Source: Dehalococcoidia bacterium
GTDB lineage: Bacteria > Chloroflexota > Dehalococcoidia > Dehalococcoidales > W498
Assembly (NCBI GenBank): GCA_011170285.1
Contig: DUEE01000014.1
Location: 62,001-126,000 of the forward strand
Direction: 5' to 3'
DNA: 64,000 nucleotides
In this document: positions 1-8,584 of the stretch, one piece after another
Layout of the letters: each line of letters begins with the position of its first letter
How positions within the stretch are numbered: the stretch's first letter is position 1
The notes under the pieces: generated by a model
What the model was told of the DNA's origin: nothing
The model's input: the letters and a program-made list of their open reading frames with translations, nothing else
Database searches by the model: none
Made by a program: the position numbers and the translations under genes

Positions 1-1
1 C

Positions 2-1132
2 TGGCGCTATAAAGAAGGTGATAAGCAGGATATACGCTTTGAGGAGAGAATAGGTTGGCTACGTCAGCTAGTTGAGTGGCACCGGGAGCTCAGCGGTGCT
101 GAAGAGTTCCTGGAATCGGTTAAAACAGATATATTCATTGACCAAGTTTTTGTTTACACACCTAAGGGGGAGATAAAGGATTTACCCAAAGGTTCTACTC
201 CCCTTGATTTTGCCTATCGGGTTCATACTGAATTGGGACACCGTTGTATAGGAGCTAAGGTAAATGGTAGGTTGGTGCCACTCAGTTATCAGCTAGGTAA
301 CGGTGATGTAGTAGAGATTATGTCGACTAAGGGGGCGAAGGGACCAAGCCGGGATTGGCTGAATCCGCATTTGGGTCATATTAAAACATCTCATGCTCGG
401 GAGAAGATACGGCAGTGGTTTAAGAAGCAAGAGCGGGTAGAAAATATTGAGCGTGGTCGGGAGCTTTTGGAGAAGGAGACGAGGCGTCTAGGCATAAGAC
501 CCAGTGGGAGGGAGGAGCTGGCTAAGCTGTTCAAATATGATAACCCAGATGACTTTCTGGAGGCTATTGGTTATGGGGGTATTACCACCCATCAGATTGC
601 CTTGAAACTAGCTGCTCAGCAAGAGCCACCTAAGGTAGTGCCTGGAGTTACACCACCTCAGCCACCGACATCAACTGTTCAGGTCTTGGGTGCTGGCGAT
701 ATGCTTACTAATTTGGGTCGGTGTTGTCATCCTGTGCCTGGCGATAAGATTATTGGCTATATTACTCGGAGTAGGGGGGTGACAATCCATCGTCAGGATT
801 GTTACAATGTGATTCATGAAGATGAGAAGGAGAGACTGATTGCGGTGGAGTGGGGGCAGACTGATTCGGTATATCCAGTTAGAATTCAGGTTGAAGCCTG
901 GGATAGAGTAGGGCTGGTGCGTGATATCACTACTGTTGTAGCTGAAGAGAAGGTTAATATTGTGGCAGTGAACCTTATTAATCATGATGACTATACCATA
1001 TCCACATTCCTTACTTTAGAGACGAGGGGATTAGCTCAACTAAGTCGGCTTTTAGCAAAAGTTGAAGGTGTCCGAGGGGTGATAAGCGTGGCTAGGGCTA
1101 GGGATGAGGCAGCTATGAAAGCTAGTCCCTAA
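2..1132 (+). CDS. relA: RelA/SpoT family (p)ppGpp synthetase/hydrolase, C-terminal part (TGS, zinc-finger and ACT regions); 5' end truncated by window
   Basis: Frame is open from base 2 (WRYKEGDKQDIRFEERIGWLRQLVEWHRE...DQVFVYTPKGEIKDLPKGSTPLDFAYRVHTELGHRCIGAKVNG), a typical Rel TGS domain; C-terminal ACT-like sequence. The ORF-track Met at 233 is internal. Confidence 0.93.
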   Translation, partial: WRYKEGDKQDIRFEERIGWLRQLVEWHRELSGAEEFLESVKTDIFIDQVFVYTPKGEIKDLPKGSTPLDFAYRVHTELGHRCIGAKVNGRLVPLSYQLGNGDVVEIMSTKGAKGPSRDWLNPHLGHIKTSHAREKIRQWFKKQERVENIERGRELLEKETRRLGIRPSGREELAKLFKYDNPDDFLEAIGYGGITTHQIALKLAAQQEPPKVVPGVTPPQPPTSTVQVLGAGDMLTNLGRCCHPVPGDKIIGYITRSRGVTIHRQDCYNVIHEDEKERLIAVEWGQTDSVYPVRIQVEAWDRVGLVRDITTVVAEEKVNIVAVNLINHDDYTISTFLTLETRGLAQLSRLLAKVEGVRGVISVARARDEAAMKASP

Positions 1133-1171
1133 GCCTGATTGGTCTATAAAAGATATATAAGGAGGTAAATA

Positions 1172-1468
1172 TTGCCGGTTATTAAATCATCTCGAAAACG
1201 GGTACGGGTAACTGAAAGAATGCGATTACGTAACAAGTCTATTCGTAGCTTATGTAAGACGACCATTACTAAGGCGGAAAGGCTTATTTTCATGGGTGAG
1301 CTGGAATCGGCACAGAGTATGGTAATGGCTGCTATCAGCTCTTTAGATAAAGCGGCTGAAAAAGGGGTTATCCACCCCAATAATGCTGCCCGGCGCAAAT
1401 CACGCTTAATGAAGAAACTAAATGAAGCTGTGTCCTTGGCTGAAACTGAGCCAGACAAGGTTGGATGA
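1172..1468 (+). CDS. rpsT: 30S ribosomal protein S20
   Basis: SD ggaggt followed by TTG start; Lys/Arg-rich S20-like sequence (SSRKRVRVTERMRLRNKSIRS...NNAARRKSRLMKKLN). Confidence 0.93.
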   Translation: MPVIKSSRKRVRVTERMRLRNKSIRSLCKTTITKAERLIFMGELESAQSMVMAAISSLDKAAEKGVIHPNNAARRKSRLMKKLNEAVSLAETEPDKVG

Positions 1469-1490
1469 TTCGCTTTCTAGGAACGGGGTA

Positions 1491-1519
1491 TTGACAGGAG
1501 ATCTTATTTAGTGTAGAGT
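1491..1519 (+). promoter_or_regulatory. Predicted sigma70-type promoter of lexA: TTGACA-N17-TAGAGT
   Basis: Consensus -35 at 1491-1496, 17-nt spacer, -10-like TAGAGT at 1514-1519. Confidence 0.6.
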
Positions 1520-1526
1520 CTTAACA

Positions 1527-1538
1527 GAACAAATGTTC
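1527..1538. promoter_or_regulatory. LexA/SOS box GAACAAATGTTC (GAAC-N4-GTTC, Gram-positive type)
   Basis: Perfect GAAC-N4-GTTC just downstream of the predicted lexA promoter and overlapping the track's ATG at 1533. Confidence 0.82.
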
Positions 1539-1547
1539 GCTAAGGGG

Positions 1548-2183
1548 ATGAAGACATTATCATCTAAACAACAGGATATTGTTGATTTTATTCGCCGTTT
1601 TTTGGTGGATAGTGGCTATCCTCCCAGCATCAGGGATATAGTAAGTGGATGTGGGCTTAGCTCGACATCGGTTGTAGATTATAACTTAAAAATATTGGAA
1701 AAGGAAGGGTATATTCGTCGGCATCATGAGGTGTCGCGTGGAATTGAGTTACTGGCTTGGTCTTCTGTCCTGCGGTCTCAAGTTCCTATCATTGGTCAAA
1801 TAGCGGCTGGCGAGCCGATACCAGTGCCTACTCCTGATACCTGGAATGTTACTGCATCATCAGAGATTCTAGAGGTAACCGAAGACTTGACCCGGGGTAG
1901 AGAAGGGGTTTATGCTTTGAAGGTGAGGGGCTGGTCAATGGTGGATGCTTTGGTTAATGATGGTGATATTATACTGATGCAGTATATGAATGTGGTTGAA
2001 AATGGGGAGATGGCAGCAATATGGCTTAAGGCGGAAAAGGAGGTTACACTGAAAAAAGTTTATGTTGAGCCAGGTCGCATCCGCCTCCAGCCGGCAAATA
2101 GGGCCATGAGACCTATATACACTGACCCACAGAATATTGAGATTCAAGGTAGGGTCGTCGCTATTATCAGGCAGTTAGCTTGA
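1548..2183 (+). CDS. lexA: LexA repressor (S24 self-cleaving)
   Basis: MKTLSSKQQDIVDFIRRF... wHTH N-terminus, A-G cleavage site (QIAAGEPIP), GWSM catalytic Ser, later Lys. In-frame ATG 1548 fits the family N-terminus better than ATG 1533, which lies inside the SOS box. Confidence 0.92.
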   Translation: MKTLSSKQQDIVDFIRRFLVDSGYPPSIRDIVSGCGLSSTSVVDYNLKILEKEGYIRRHHEVSRGIELLAWSSVLRSQVPIIGQIAAGEPIPVPTPDTWNVTASSEILEVTEDLTRGREGVYALKVRGWSMVDALVNDGDIILMQYMNVVENGEMAAIWLKAEKEVTLKKVYVEPGRIRLQPANRAMRPIYTDPQNIEIQGRVVAIIRQLA

Positions 2184-2242
2184 TTTTTATTGTTAATAAG
2201 TATGAATTAGCAACAGCCTAATCTGGCAGCGGAAGAGGAGAT

Positions 2243-2812
2243 ATGATTTTATCTCAGTTTCAGAGTATAGGGCGTGACCTCTCTACTAAGGGGTTGGTTT
2301 CTTCCAATAGCGGGAATCTAAGTATCCGGCTGGGAGAGCATATGATTATTACTCGGCGTGGTAGTCGGTTGGGTTATCTTGAAGAACATGATTTGATAGA
2401 GACTGGAATAAGTAAGAATGACAGGAATACACCTTTAGCCTCGGTAGAATTAGCCGTCCACCGCGCTATTTATCAAGAGACCACAGCTCAAGCTATTGTC
2501 CATGCCCATCCACCTCACGCCATTGCCCTGTCACTAACTGAAACTGAGATTGTGCTTGGTGATACTGAGGGTCAGTCTATTCTGGACCGGGCTCCTGTCT
2601 TGGGTTGGCATATGGATGTGAGGCCAGGGGGTCTGGCTGATATAATTGGTCAGGCATTAAAGCAGTCCCGGATTATTATGGTTCACGGGCACGGCAGCTT
2701 TGCCATAGGTCAGCTACTTGAGGAAGCCTGTAATTGCACAACTACGCTAGAGGGAAGCTGCCGTATCATTTGCATATTGAAGTCTTTGCAGGCAAGCTCA
2801 GATAAGAGATAG
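2243..2812 (+). CDS. Class II aldolase/adducin family protein (fuculose-phosphate aldolase-like)
   Basis: SNSGNLSIRLGEHMIITRRGSRLG and HAHPPHAIALS metal-binding motif. Confidence 0.85.
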   Translation: MILSQFQSIGRDLSTKGLVSSNSGNLSIRLGEHMIITRRGSRLGYLEEHDLIETGISKNDRNTPLASVELAVHRAIYQETTAQAIVHAHPPHAIALSLTETEIVLGDTEGQSILDRAPVLGWHMDVRPGGLADIIGQALKQSRIIMVHGHGSFAIGQLLEEACNCTTTLEGSCRIICILKSLQASSDKR

Positions 2813-2819
2813 CTTATCT
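2800..2819. terminator. Small hairpin spanning convergent stop codons (AGATAAG-AGATAG-CTTATCT)
   Basis: 7-bp perfect inverted repeat across the junction of the convergent genes; no long T-run, so weak. Confidence 0.35.
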
Positions 2820-3506
2820 CTCTCCTCTTTTATGTTTGTCTCTCCGCAGTAGTTCATTGAGAAGTTTTTGTTTACTTCCAGCATTGGCTACAGCGGTGGC
2901 GGCTGTAGGCATAAAATGGAGAACTAACATTAGCAGTATAACAATGGTAAAGGCAACTTCTAGCCCTGATTTTTCCAGCAACCAGGTAGAGAGGGGCACC
3001 GAAAGGAGTCCGATGTTTATTGACAGGACAGGGTTTCGGGTAATTATTATAAGTATAAGCGTTATGGCGAGAGTAATTAGTATCTCCCTGGGCATCAGGA
3101 CGGCTAGAACACCTATGGTAGTAGCTAGACCATTTCCCCCGGTGAATTTCAGGTAGACAGACCAAATATGCCCGGCAATTGCTGCCAGTCCGGCTAGTAG
3201 GACAAAGTTTTCAGGTGCACCTAGTGAGTATTGAGCTATGGTTATAGCTCCGAGGGGGACATTTAGTAACCACTGGGCTATAGCTACTGCCGCTGCTCCC
3301 TTACTAACATCGAAAATTCCTACAGCTACACCGGCTCCCCACCCCGCCTGCTGGAAGGCATTTCGACCGCCAACATTACCCCCACCCATCTGCCGGATGT
3401 CTTTGCCCTTTATCAAGCGAACCGCAATATAGGCTGATGGTATTGAACCGAGCAGGTAACCACCAACTACGGCAATAATAATAGTAATAATCTCATTAAC
3501 TATCAT
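2814..3506 (-). CDS. plsY: PlsY-like glycerol-3-phosphate acyltransferase (divergent paralog)
   Basis: GSIPSAYIAVRLIKGKDIRQMGGGNVGGRNAF...FDVSKG...HIWSVYLKFTGGNGLATTIGVL; polytopic membrane protein. Confidence 0.85.
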   Translation of the reverse strand: MIVNEIITIIIAVVGGYLLGSIPSAYIAVRLIKGKDIRQMGGGNVGGRNAFQQAGWGAGVAVGIFDVSKGAAAVAIAQWLLNVPLGAITIAQYSLGAPENFVLLAGLAAIAGHIWSVYLKFTGGNGLATTIGVLAVLMPREILITLAITLILIIITRNPVLSINIGLLSVPLSTWLLEKSGLEVAFTIVILLMLVLHFMPTAATAVANAGSKQKLLNELLRRDKHKRGER

Positions 3507-3525
3507 TTAACCCTATGCTAAGGGT

Positions 3526-4434
3526 TTATTTTTGATAAGCCGCTGTGCACCAGTTAAGGTATTTTGGATTATTACCTCGTATTACCCCGGAATAGAGCTG
3601 TTGTAATTTACTGGTTATGTCACCAATTTCACCGTTGCCTATCTTACAGCGGTCTATCTCAGCTACAGGGGTTATATTGGCGGCAGTGCCGGTTAAAAAG
3701 CATTCGTCAGCATTATAAAGCTCAGTGCGCTCAATAGGTCTTTCTATGGTTTCGATACCCAGCTCATTTTTAGCCAGTTTTATTGTCGTATCGCGGGTAA
3801 TACCCATCAAAATACTATTATAACTGGCTGGTGTCACCAATTTGCCGTTAATAACCAGAAAGATGTTCTCACCACTCCCTTCAGCGACATAGCCATCCAG
3901 GGTAAGCATAATGGCCTCGTCGAAGCCATTCCCAATAGCTTCCGTTTTGGCTAGGGCATTGTTGATATAAAGTCCGGAAAGCTTAGCCCGAGGTATTTCC
4001 TTAGGGCATCGCCAGGAAGAAACAGCACACCTGGCTTTGTCTACATCTAAATACCGTCCCCAGGGCATAGCCAGAATGAGGAAATCGTCTTCTAAATTAT
4101 GTAGTCGTACACCCAGAGCCTCGGAGCTTTTATAAGCTAATGGACGGATATAAATATCTTCTTGGAAACCGCACTTTTTAACTAGTTCAATTGTTATCTG
4201 GCATAGCTCATCAATAGTATGGGCGAGGTTAATGTTCAACACCTGACAGCCCTGATGCATTCGCTGATAGTGTTCTTCAAGACGAAATAGGTAAATCTGC
4301 CTTTGCTCACTACTCCAGTTACCCCTGATGCCCTCAAAAACAGCAGTGCCGTAGTGAAGGGAGTTGGTCATAATCCCTATCTTAGCTTCGGCTAGGGGAA
4401 TGAACTGCTGGCGAAAGTAGACATATGAAGACAT
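3526..4434 (-). CDS. ilvE: Branched-chain amino acid aminotransferase (class IV PLP)
   Basis: LHYGTAVFEGIRGN, YIRPLAYKS, AKTEAIGNGFDEAIMLTLDGYVAEGSGENIFLV, ITRDT. Confidence 0.94.
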   Translation of the reverse strand: MSSYVYFRQQFIPLAEAKIGIMTNSLHYGTAVFEGIRGNWSSEQRQIYLFRLEEHYQRMHQGCQVLNINLAHTIDELCQITIELVKKCGFQEDIYIRPLAYKSSEALGVRLHNLEDDFLILAMPWGRYLDVDKARCAVSSWRCPKEIPRAKLSGLYINNALAKTEAIGNGFDEAIMLTLDGYVAEGSGENIFLVINGKLVTPASYNSILMGITRDTTIKLAKNELGIETIERPIERTELYNADECFLTGTAANITPVAEIDRCKIGNGEIGDITSKLQQLYSGVIRGNNPKYLNWCTAAYQK

Positions 4435-4464
4435 TTCTAAAAACTCCTTTCTTGGATGGAGGTC

Positions 4465-5127
4465 TTATTTGACCTTGACTTGAATTAGAATATCTCCTGG
4501 CTGACTATCGGTTATCTGACGAGCATTGCTCAATTTTACTTTCATTCCAGTTTTTATTCTGGCTGGAATTTTTACCTTCAAGGTTTTTCCTTTCCGGGTT
4601 AAGTCCTTTTCTATTCCTTGAGCGGCTTGTTCTTTGGTAATGATTATTTCGTAGTGAACATCTTGAGGTTTAGCTTTCTGAGCTTGGGCAAATAATTCCG
4701 CTAAACTAATTCTTCCGGGCATCTCAAATCTCATTTCTCGACCGCCGAACCCTTTATCGAATTTCTTAAAGGAATACCCCCTGCCTCCCAGTGAATCGCT
4801 GAATATATCGTCCAAAAAGTCGAACCTGAGCCCGGCTCCACCAAAATCCTTTATCATATCTTCAAAAGTCCCTCTGGTAAAAGTGCTGCCAAAGATATCG
4901 CCGATATCGCCAATGGTGCCAAATTGGTCATATTGGCTTCTTTTTTCAGGGTCGCCAAGAATTGCGTAGGCTTCGTTTATTTCCTTGAACTTGTCATTAG
5001 CCCATTTCTCTTTTCCGGGATTACGGTCGGGGTGATACTGCATAGCCAGCTTTCTGTAGGCTTTTTTAATCTCGTCACTGGTGGCATTTCTTGATACCCC
5101 TAGAATTTGATAGTAATCTTTAGCCAT
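4465..5127 (-). CDS. J-domain co-chaperone, short form (J-domain plus a single C-terminal domain)
   Basis: [37 protein letters not shown]-domain with HPD; no CxxCxGxG zinc repeats. Confidence 0.9.
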   Translation of the reverse strand: MAKDYYQILGVSRNATSDEIKKAYRKLAMQYHPDRNPGKEKWANDKFKEINEAYAILGDPEKRSQYDQFGTIGDIGDIFGSTFTRGTFEDMIKDFGGAGLRFDFLDDIFSDSLGGRGYSFKKFDKGFGGREMRFEMPGRISLAELFAQAQKAKPQDVHYEIIITKEQAAQGIEKDLTRKGKTLKVKIPARIKTGMKVKLSNARQITDSQPGDILIQVKVK

Positions 5128-5282
5128 TGGTACATCTCAGTCCTTACTTTGTTCCACCGTCGTCAATTATAGCATATTGGTTATAAGAGTTATAAGTCTC
5201 TTACAGAACTAGGCAGGTGATTGTGGTAAAATACAAAATATGCTAGCATAAGCGCTGCTGTAAGCAAATCTGAGGAATAGCG

Positions 5283-6374
5283 ATGAAAGCAGTTATTCTG
5301 GTGGGTGGAGAGGCAACCAGGCTACTTCCCCTTACCTGCAATACCCCCAAAGTTATGGTTCCTGTGATTAATATCCCATTTTTGGAACATGTTATTCACT
5401 ATCTCAGCCAGCATCAAATAAAAGATATAATTCTGGCTCAAAGACATCTTTCGCAATCTATCAAAAGCTATTTTGGCAATGGTAGTCGGTTTGAGGTCGA
5501 GCTTACCTGTACTATAGAAGATATCCCTCTGGGGACGGCCGGGGCAGTGAAAAACGCTGAACAGTATTTAGATGACACCTTCCTGGTGCTGAATGGTGAC
5601 ATTTACACTGACCTGGACATTGCGGCTATGATAGACTTTCACCTCAAAAGAAAGGCAAAGGCAACCATTGCCCTTACTCCAGTGGATGACCCTACCAGCT
5701 ATGGTTTAATAGAAACTAATGCCCAAGGGAGGGTTACACGCTTTTTAGAAAAGCCTCAGTGGAGTGAGGTGACTACCAATATGATAAATGCCGGTACCTA
5801 TGTTCTGGAACCTGAAGCCCTAAACCGCATTCCACCTCAAGCTAATTTCAGTTTTGAGCATGAGCTATTCCCACTACTTTTAGATCAAGGTGAGCCAGTT
5901 TATGCCTATACTTCCTCTGCCTATTGGATAGACATAGGCACTCCAGAAAAATACTTTCAGCTACATCGGGACTTGTTCAGCGGCAATAGCGCCCGGCATA
6001 GTTGCCCGATAGGTGACGAGGTGCTGGTTGGTGAGCAAAGCTACATCCATCCTACAGTTCATATAAGGGGACCGGCTGTAATAGGCAGTAACTGCATTAT
6101 TGGGCATAAGGTTAAACTAACCGGACCTGTGGTTATAGGCTCTGGTGGCACAATTCAGGAAGATAGTGTGATTGAGGAATCCATTATCTGGAGAAACGCT
6201 CAGCTAGGGCAGCGGGTTAGCTTAAAGAACTCTATTGTAGCTGACAACTGCCGTCTAAATGACAATACCACTATAGAGGACTCAATCCTGGGTGATAGTG
6301 TAACCGTGGTCAGTGGCTGTAAATTGGAGCCGGGTAGCAAAATCTGGTCCGGGACGACAGTGGAAGTACCCTAA
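5283..6374 (+). CDS. NDP-sugar pyrophosphorylase (mannose-1-phosphate guanylyltransferase-like) with left-handed beta-helix
   Basis: MKAVILVGGEATRLLPLTCNTPKVMVPVINIPFLEHVI; LNGDIYTDLD; C-terminal hexapeptide repeats. Confidence 0.9.
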   Translation: MKAVILVGGEATRLLPLTCNTPKVMVPVINIPFLEHVIHYLSQHQIKDIILAQRHLSQSIKSYFGNGSRFEVELTCTIEDIPLGTAGAVKNAEQYLDDTFLVLNGDIYTDLDIAAMIDFHLKRKAKATIALTPVDDPTSYGLIETNAQGRVTRFLEKPQWSEVTTNMINAGTYVLEPEALNRIPPQANFSFEHELFPLLLDQGEPVYAYTSSAYWIDIGTPEKYFQLHRDLFSGNSARHSCPIGDEVLVGEQSYIHPTVHIRGPAVIGSNCIIGHKVKLTGPVVIGSGGTIQEDSVIEESIIWRNAQLGQRVSLKNSIVADNCRLNDNTTIEDSILGDSVTVVSGCKLEPGSKIWSGTTVEVP

Positions 6375-6445
6375 ATAATCGGTAGTATATGGGAAAGGTC
6401 TTCATCAGAGGAAAGGGGTATATTGACAGTGAGAGCGTATCTGCT

Positions 6446-6474
6446 TTGACAACCTACAAAATAACGAATAGAAT
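6446..6474 (+). promoter_or_regulatory. Predicted promoter TTGACA-N17-TAGAAT upstream of the zinc-ribbon tandem
   Basis: Perfect -35 and near-consensus -10 with 17-nt spacing; implies a leader of more than 200 nt. Confidence 0.6.
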
Positions 6475-6600
6475 TAAACTGTAACCAAGAAAAGGAGGAT
6501 GCGGCATAAGACCTTAAGGAAGGATGCTGGGGGTACATTTAGGCAAATGGGCTGGCAGTGTTGAGTTTGGGTTCTGTCGGGATAGATGCTAGAGGGGGCA

Positions 6601-6697
6601 TTTCAAAGCCCTGTGTGGTTCAATTCAGTGGAAAATTGGCAACAAAGTAGGTGGATATCAACCTAGCTCCCACCGGGGGAATTACAAAGGAGGAATA
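6601..6697 (+). repeat. Duplicated leader, copy A (three candidate hairpins plus SD)
   Basis: TTTCAAAGCCCTGTGTGGTTCAATTCAGTGG...CAACAAAGTAGGTGGATATCAACCTAGCTCCCACCGGGGGAATTACAAAGGAGGAATA; closely similar to 6977-7072. Confidence 0.7.
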
Positions 6698-6961
6698 ATT
6701 AGAACCGATATAATCAATAAGATAGATTTAATGTGCGAGGAGTGTGGGCATCAATGGACTATAAATCCACAACCCCTAATGATGCCAGATCAGGAGTGGC
6801 TTGTGTTGATCTGCCCTAACTGTCTTAAGAGTACAACCAAATTAGACTGGAGGGGAGGAACTAAGTTCCCTCTGGAGAGTAAAGGCTATTGGGCCCATCG
6901 CTACTCGGAAGGGAAAAGGTTGGTGGTATTGTCTAGTACATACTCCACAGAGGAAATATAG
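6698..6961 (+). CDS. Small zinc-ribbon protein, copy A (possible ATT start; first ATG is 6731)
   Basis: CEECGHQW...LICPNC two-knuckle zinc ribbon. Homology to copy B extends upstream to ATT 6698 (RTDIINKIDL) directly after an AGGAGG SD. Confidence 0.65.
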   Translation: MRTDIINKIDLMCEECGHQWTINPQPLMMPDQEWLVLICPNCLKSTTKLDWRGGTKFPLESKGYWAHRYSEGKRLVVLSSTYSTEEI

Positions 6962-6976
6962 ATGTTGGTGGGGATA

Positions 6977-7072
6977 TTTCAAAGCCCTATAGGGTTCAAG
7001 CCAGTGGGAAATTAGCAACAAAGTGGGTGGATATAACCCTAGCTCCTATGGAGCAATTATAAGGGAGGAATA
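6977..7072 (+). repeat. Duplicated leader, copy B
   Basis: TTTCAAAGCCCTATAGGGTTCAAGCCAGTGGG...CAACAAAGTGGGTGGATATAACCCTAGCTCCTATGGAGCAATTATAAGGGAGGAATA; same layout and nearly same length as copy A. Confidence 0.7.
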
Positions 7073-7309
7073 ATGAGAACCGATATCGTTGATAGGGTAG
7101 ATTTAAAGTGTGAGGAATGTGGACATCAATGGACTATGAACCCACAAACTCTAATGACACCAGGCCAGGAGTGGCTTGTTTTAGTCTGCCCTAACTGTCA
7201 AAATACTACAGCTTTATTAAACTGGAGGGGAGCAAGTAGATTCCCTGTGGAGGGTAGTAGGAGAGGGCTGGTGGTGCAACCCAGCACCTACTCCACAGGG
7301 GATAAGTAA
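7073..7309 (+). CDS. Small zinc-ribbon protein, copy B
   Basis: MRTDIVDRVDLKCEECGHQWTMNPQTLMTPGQEWLVLVCPNC; paralog of copy A; SD AAGGGAGG. Confidence 0.75.
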   Translation: MRTDIVDRVDLKCEECGHQWTMNPQTLMTPGQEWLVLVCPNCQNTTALLNWRGASRFPVEGSRRGLVVQPSTYSTGDK

Positions 7310-7513
7310 GGTTATTTTTACGGAAAGGCAGTAAGTAATGGATTTTATTCCTATGGTGGTGGCAAATATATTTGTAGAGAATGTGAAAGTGATGCCCCAC
7401 TTGTAGGAAAGCATAATTGGCAACATTACTGATTTTGGTGGGGCTTGTGTTGATAACTAATAAAACAGTGCTATCCGGGGCTATGGAATAATAATAATTG
7501 GGTATGAAGAATT

Positions 7514-8584
7514 ATGTTTGACCGGTTGGAAAGAATAGAGAAGCGTTATCAGGAGCTGGAGCAGCAGATGGCTATACCTGAGGTAGCGTCTGACCCCAAA
7601 CAAGTTCAGCGCTTAGCCCAAGAAAGAGTCAGTATTGAAAGCTTGGTAACAAAGTACCGAGAATATAAAGCAACCACCAAGTCGCTAGAAGAAACAAGGA
7701 GTATGCTAGGCGATGGGCTGGATGAAGAGATGGCGGTTTTGGTCGAGCAAGAGATAGAGAGAATGAAGTCGCAGCAGGAGCGTCTCCGTGAAGAGCTAAG
7801 GCTTGCCCTCCTGCCCAAGGATGCCAATGATGACAAGGACATCATCATGGAAATCCGGGCGGGGGTTGGTGGTGATGAAGCTGGACTGTTTGCTGCTGAC
7901 CTGTTCCGTATGTATAGTCGGTATGCTCAATCTAAGGGGTGGGAAATAGACATTATTGATGGGAGTGAAAGTGGCATTGGTGGCTTCAAGGAAATCATAT
8001 TTGAAGTAAAAGGGAAAGGCGCTTTCAGCCGATTGAAGTATGAAAGAGGGGTTCACCGGGTGCAACGAGTACCAACCACTGAATCTTCGGGTAGAATTCA
8101 TACCTCCACAGCTACGGTAGCTGTTCTTCCCGAGGCAGGTGAGGTGGATGTATCCATTGATCTTGATGATCTTAAAATTGACTTCTACCATAGTGGAGGG
8201 GCTGGGGGGCAGAATGTAAATAAGGTAGCCACCGCCGTCCGCATTACCCACCTGCCAACAGGCATAATAGCTATCTGCCAGGACGAGCGTTCGCAACTAA
8301 GAAACAGGACGAAGGCAATGTCCGTGCTTCGAGCCCGAATACTGGATATGGAGCAGCGCAAACAGGAAACGGAAATAAGTGAGCAGCGTCGTTCCCAAGT
8401 AGGCACTGGCGACCGTGCTGAAAAGATACGAACCTATAATTTCCCTCAATACCGTGTTTCTGATCACCGCATTGGTCTAACCCTCCATAACCTACCCCAA
8501 ATCTTGGAAGGAGAGCTTGACCAACTTATTGATGCCCTGGCTACTCAAGACCGGGCGTTGCAGTTGGAGGAGCAACTGGTGTGA
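7514..8584 (+). CDS. prfA: Peptide chain release factor 1
   Basis: GGAGGQNVNKV (GGQ), RVQRVPTTESSGRIHTSTATVAVLPE, full-length RF1 architecture. Confidence 0.97.
   Translation: MFDRLERIEKRYQELEQQMAIPEVASDPKQVQRLAQERVSIESLVTKYREYKATTKSLEETRSMLGDGLDEEMAVLVEQEIERMKSQQERLREELRLALLPKDANDDKDIIMEIRAGVGGDEAGLFAADLFRMYSRYAQSKGWEIDIIDGSESGIGGFKEIIFEVKGKGAFSRLKYERGVHRVQRVPTTESSGRIHTSTATVAVLPEAGEVDVSIDLDDLKIDFYHSGGAGGQNVNKVATAVRITHLPTGIIAICQDERSQLRNRTKAMSVLRARILDMEQRKQETEISEQRRSQVGTGDRAEKIRTYNFPQYRVSDHRIGLTLHNLPQILEGELDQLIDALATQDRALQLEEQLV

Noticed and set aside
671-985. Antisense ORF inside relA (and many other antisense ORFs, e.g. 7796-8296, 11601-11993, 16603-16968, 35212-35577, 47352-47666)
   Set aside because: They lie opposite clearly coding, conserved genes; translations show no recognisable domains and look like shadow ORFs.
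6493-6570. Short leader peptide MRHKTLRKDAGGTFRQMGWQC upstream of the zinc-ribbon tandem
   Set aside because: SD-like sequence directly abuts the ATG, the peptide is 21 aa, and no supporting pattern was found.
6616-6640. GGTTCAATTC / GGGTTCAAGCC resembling a tRNA T-loop in the duplicated leaders
   Set aside because: No acceptor, D or anticodon arms could be assembled around either copy; not called as tRNA.
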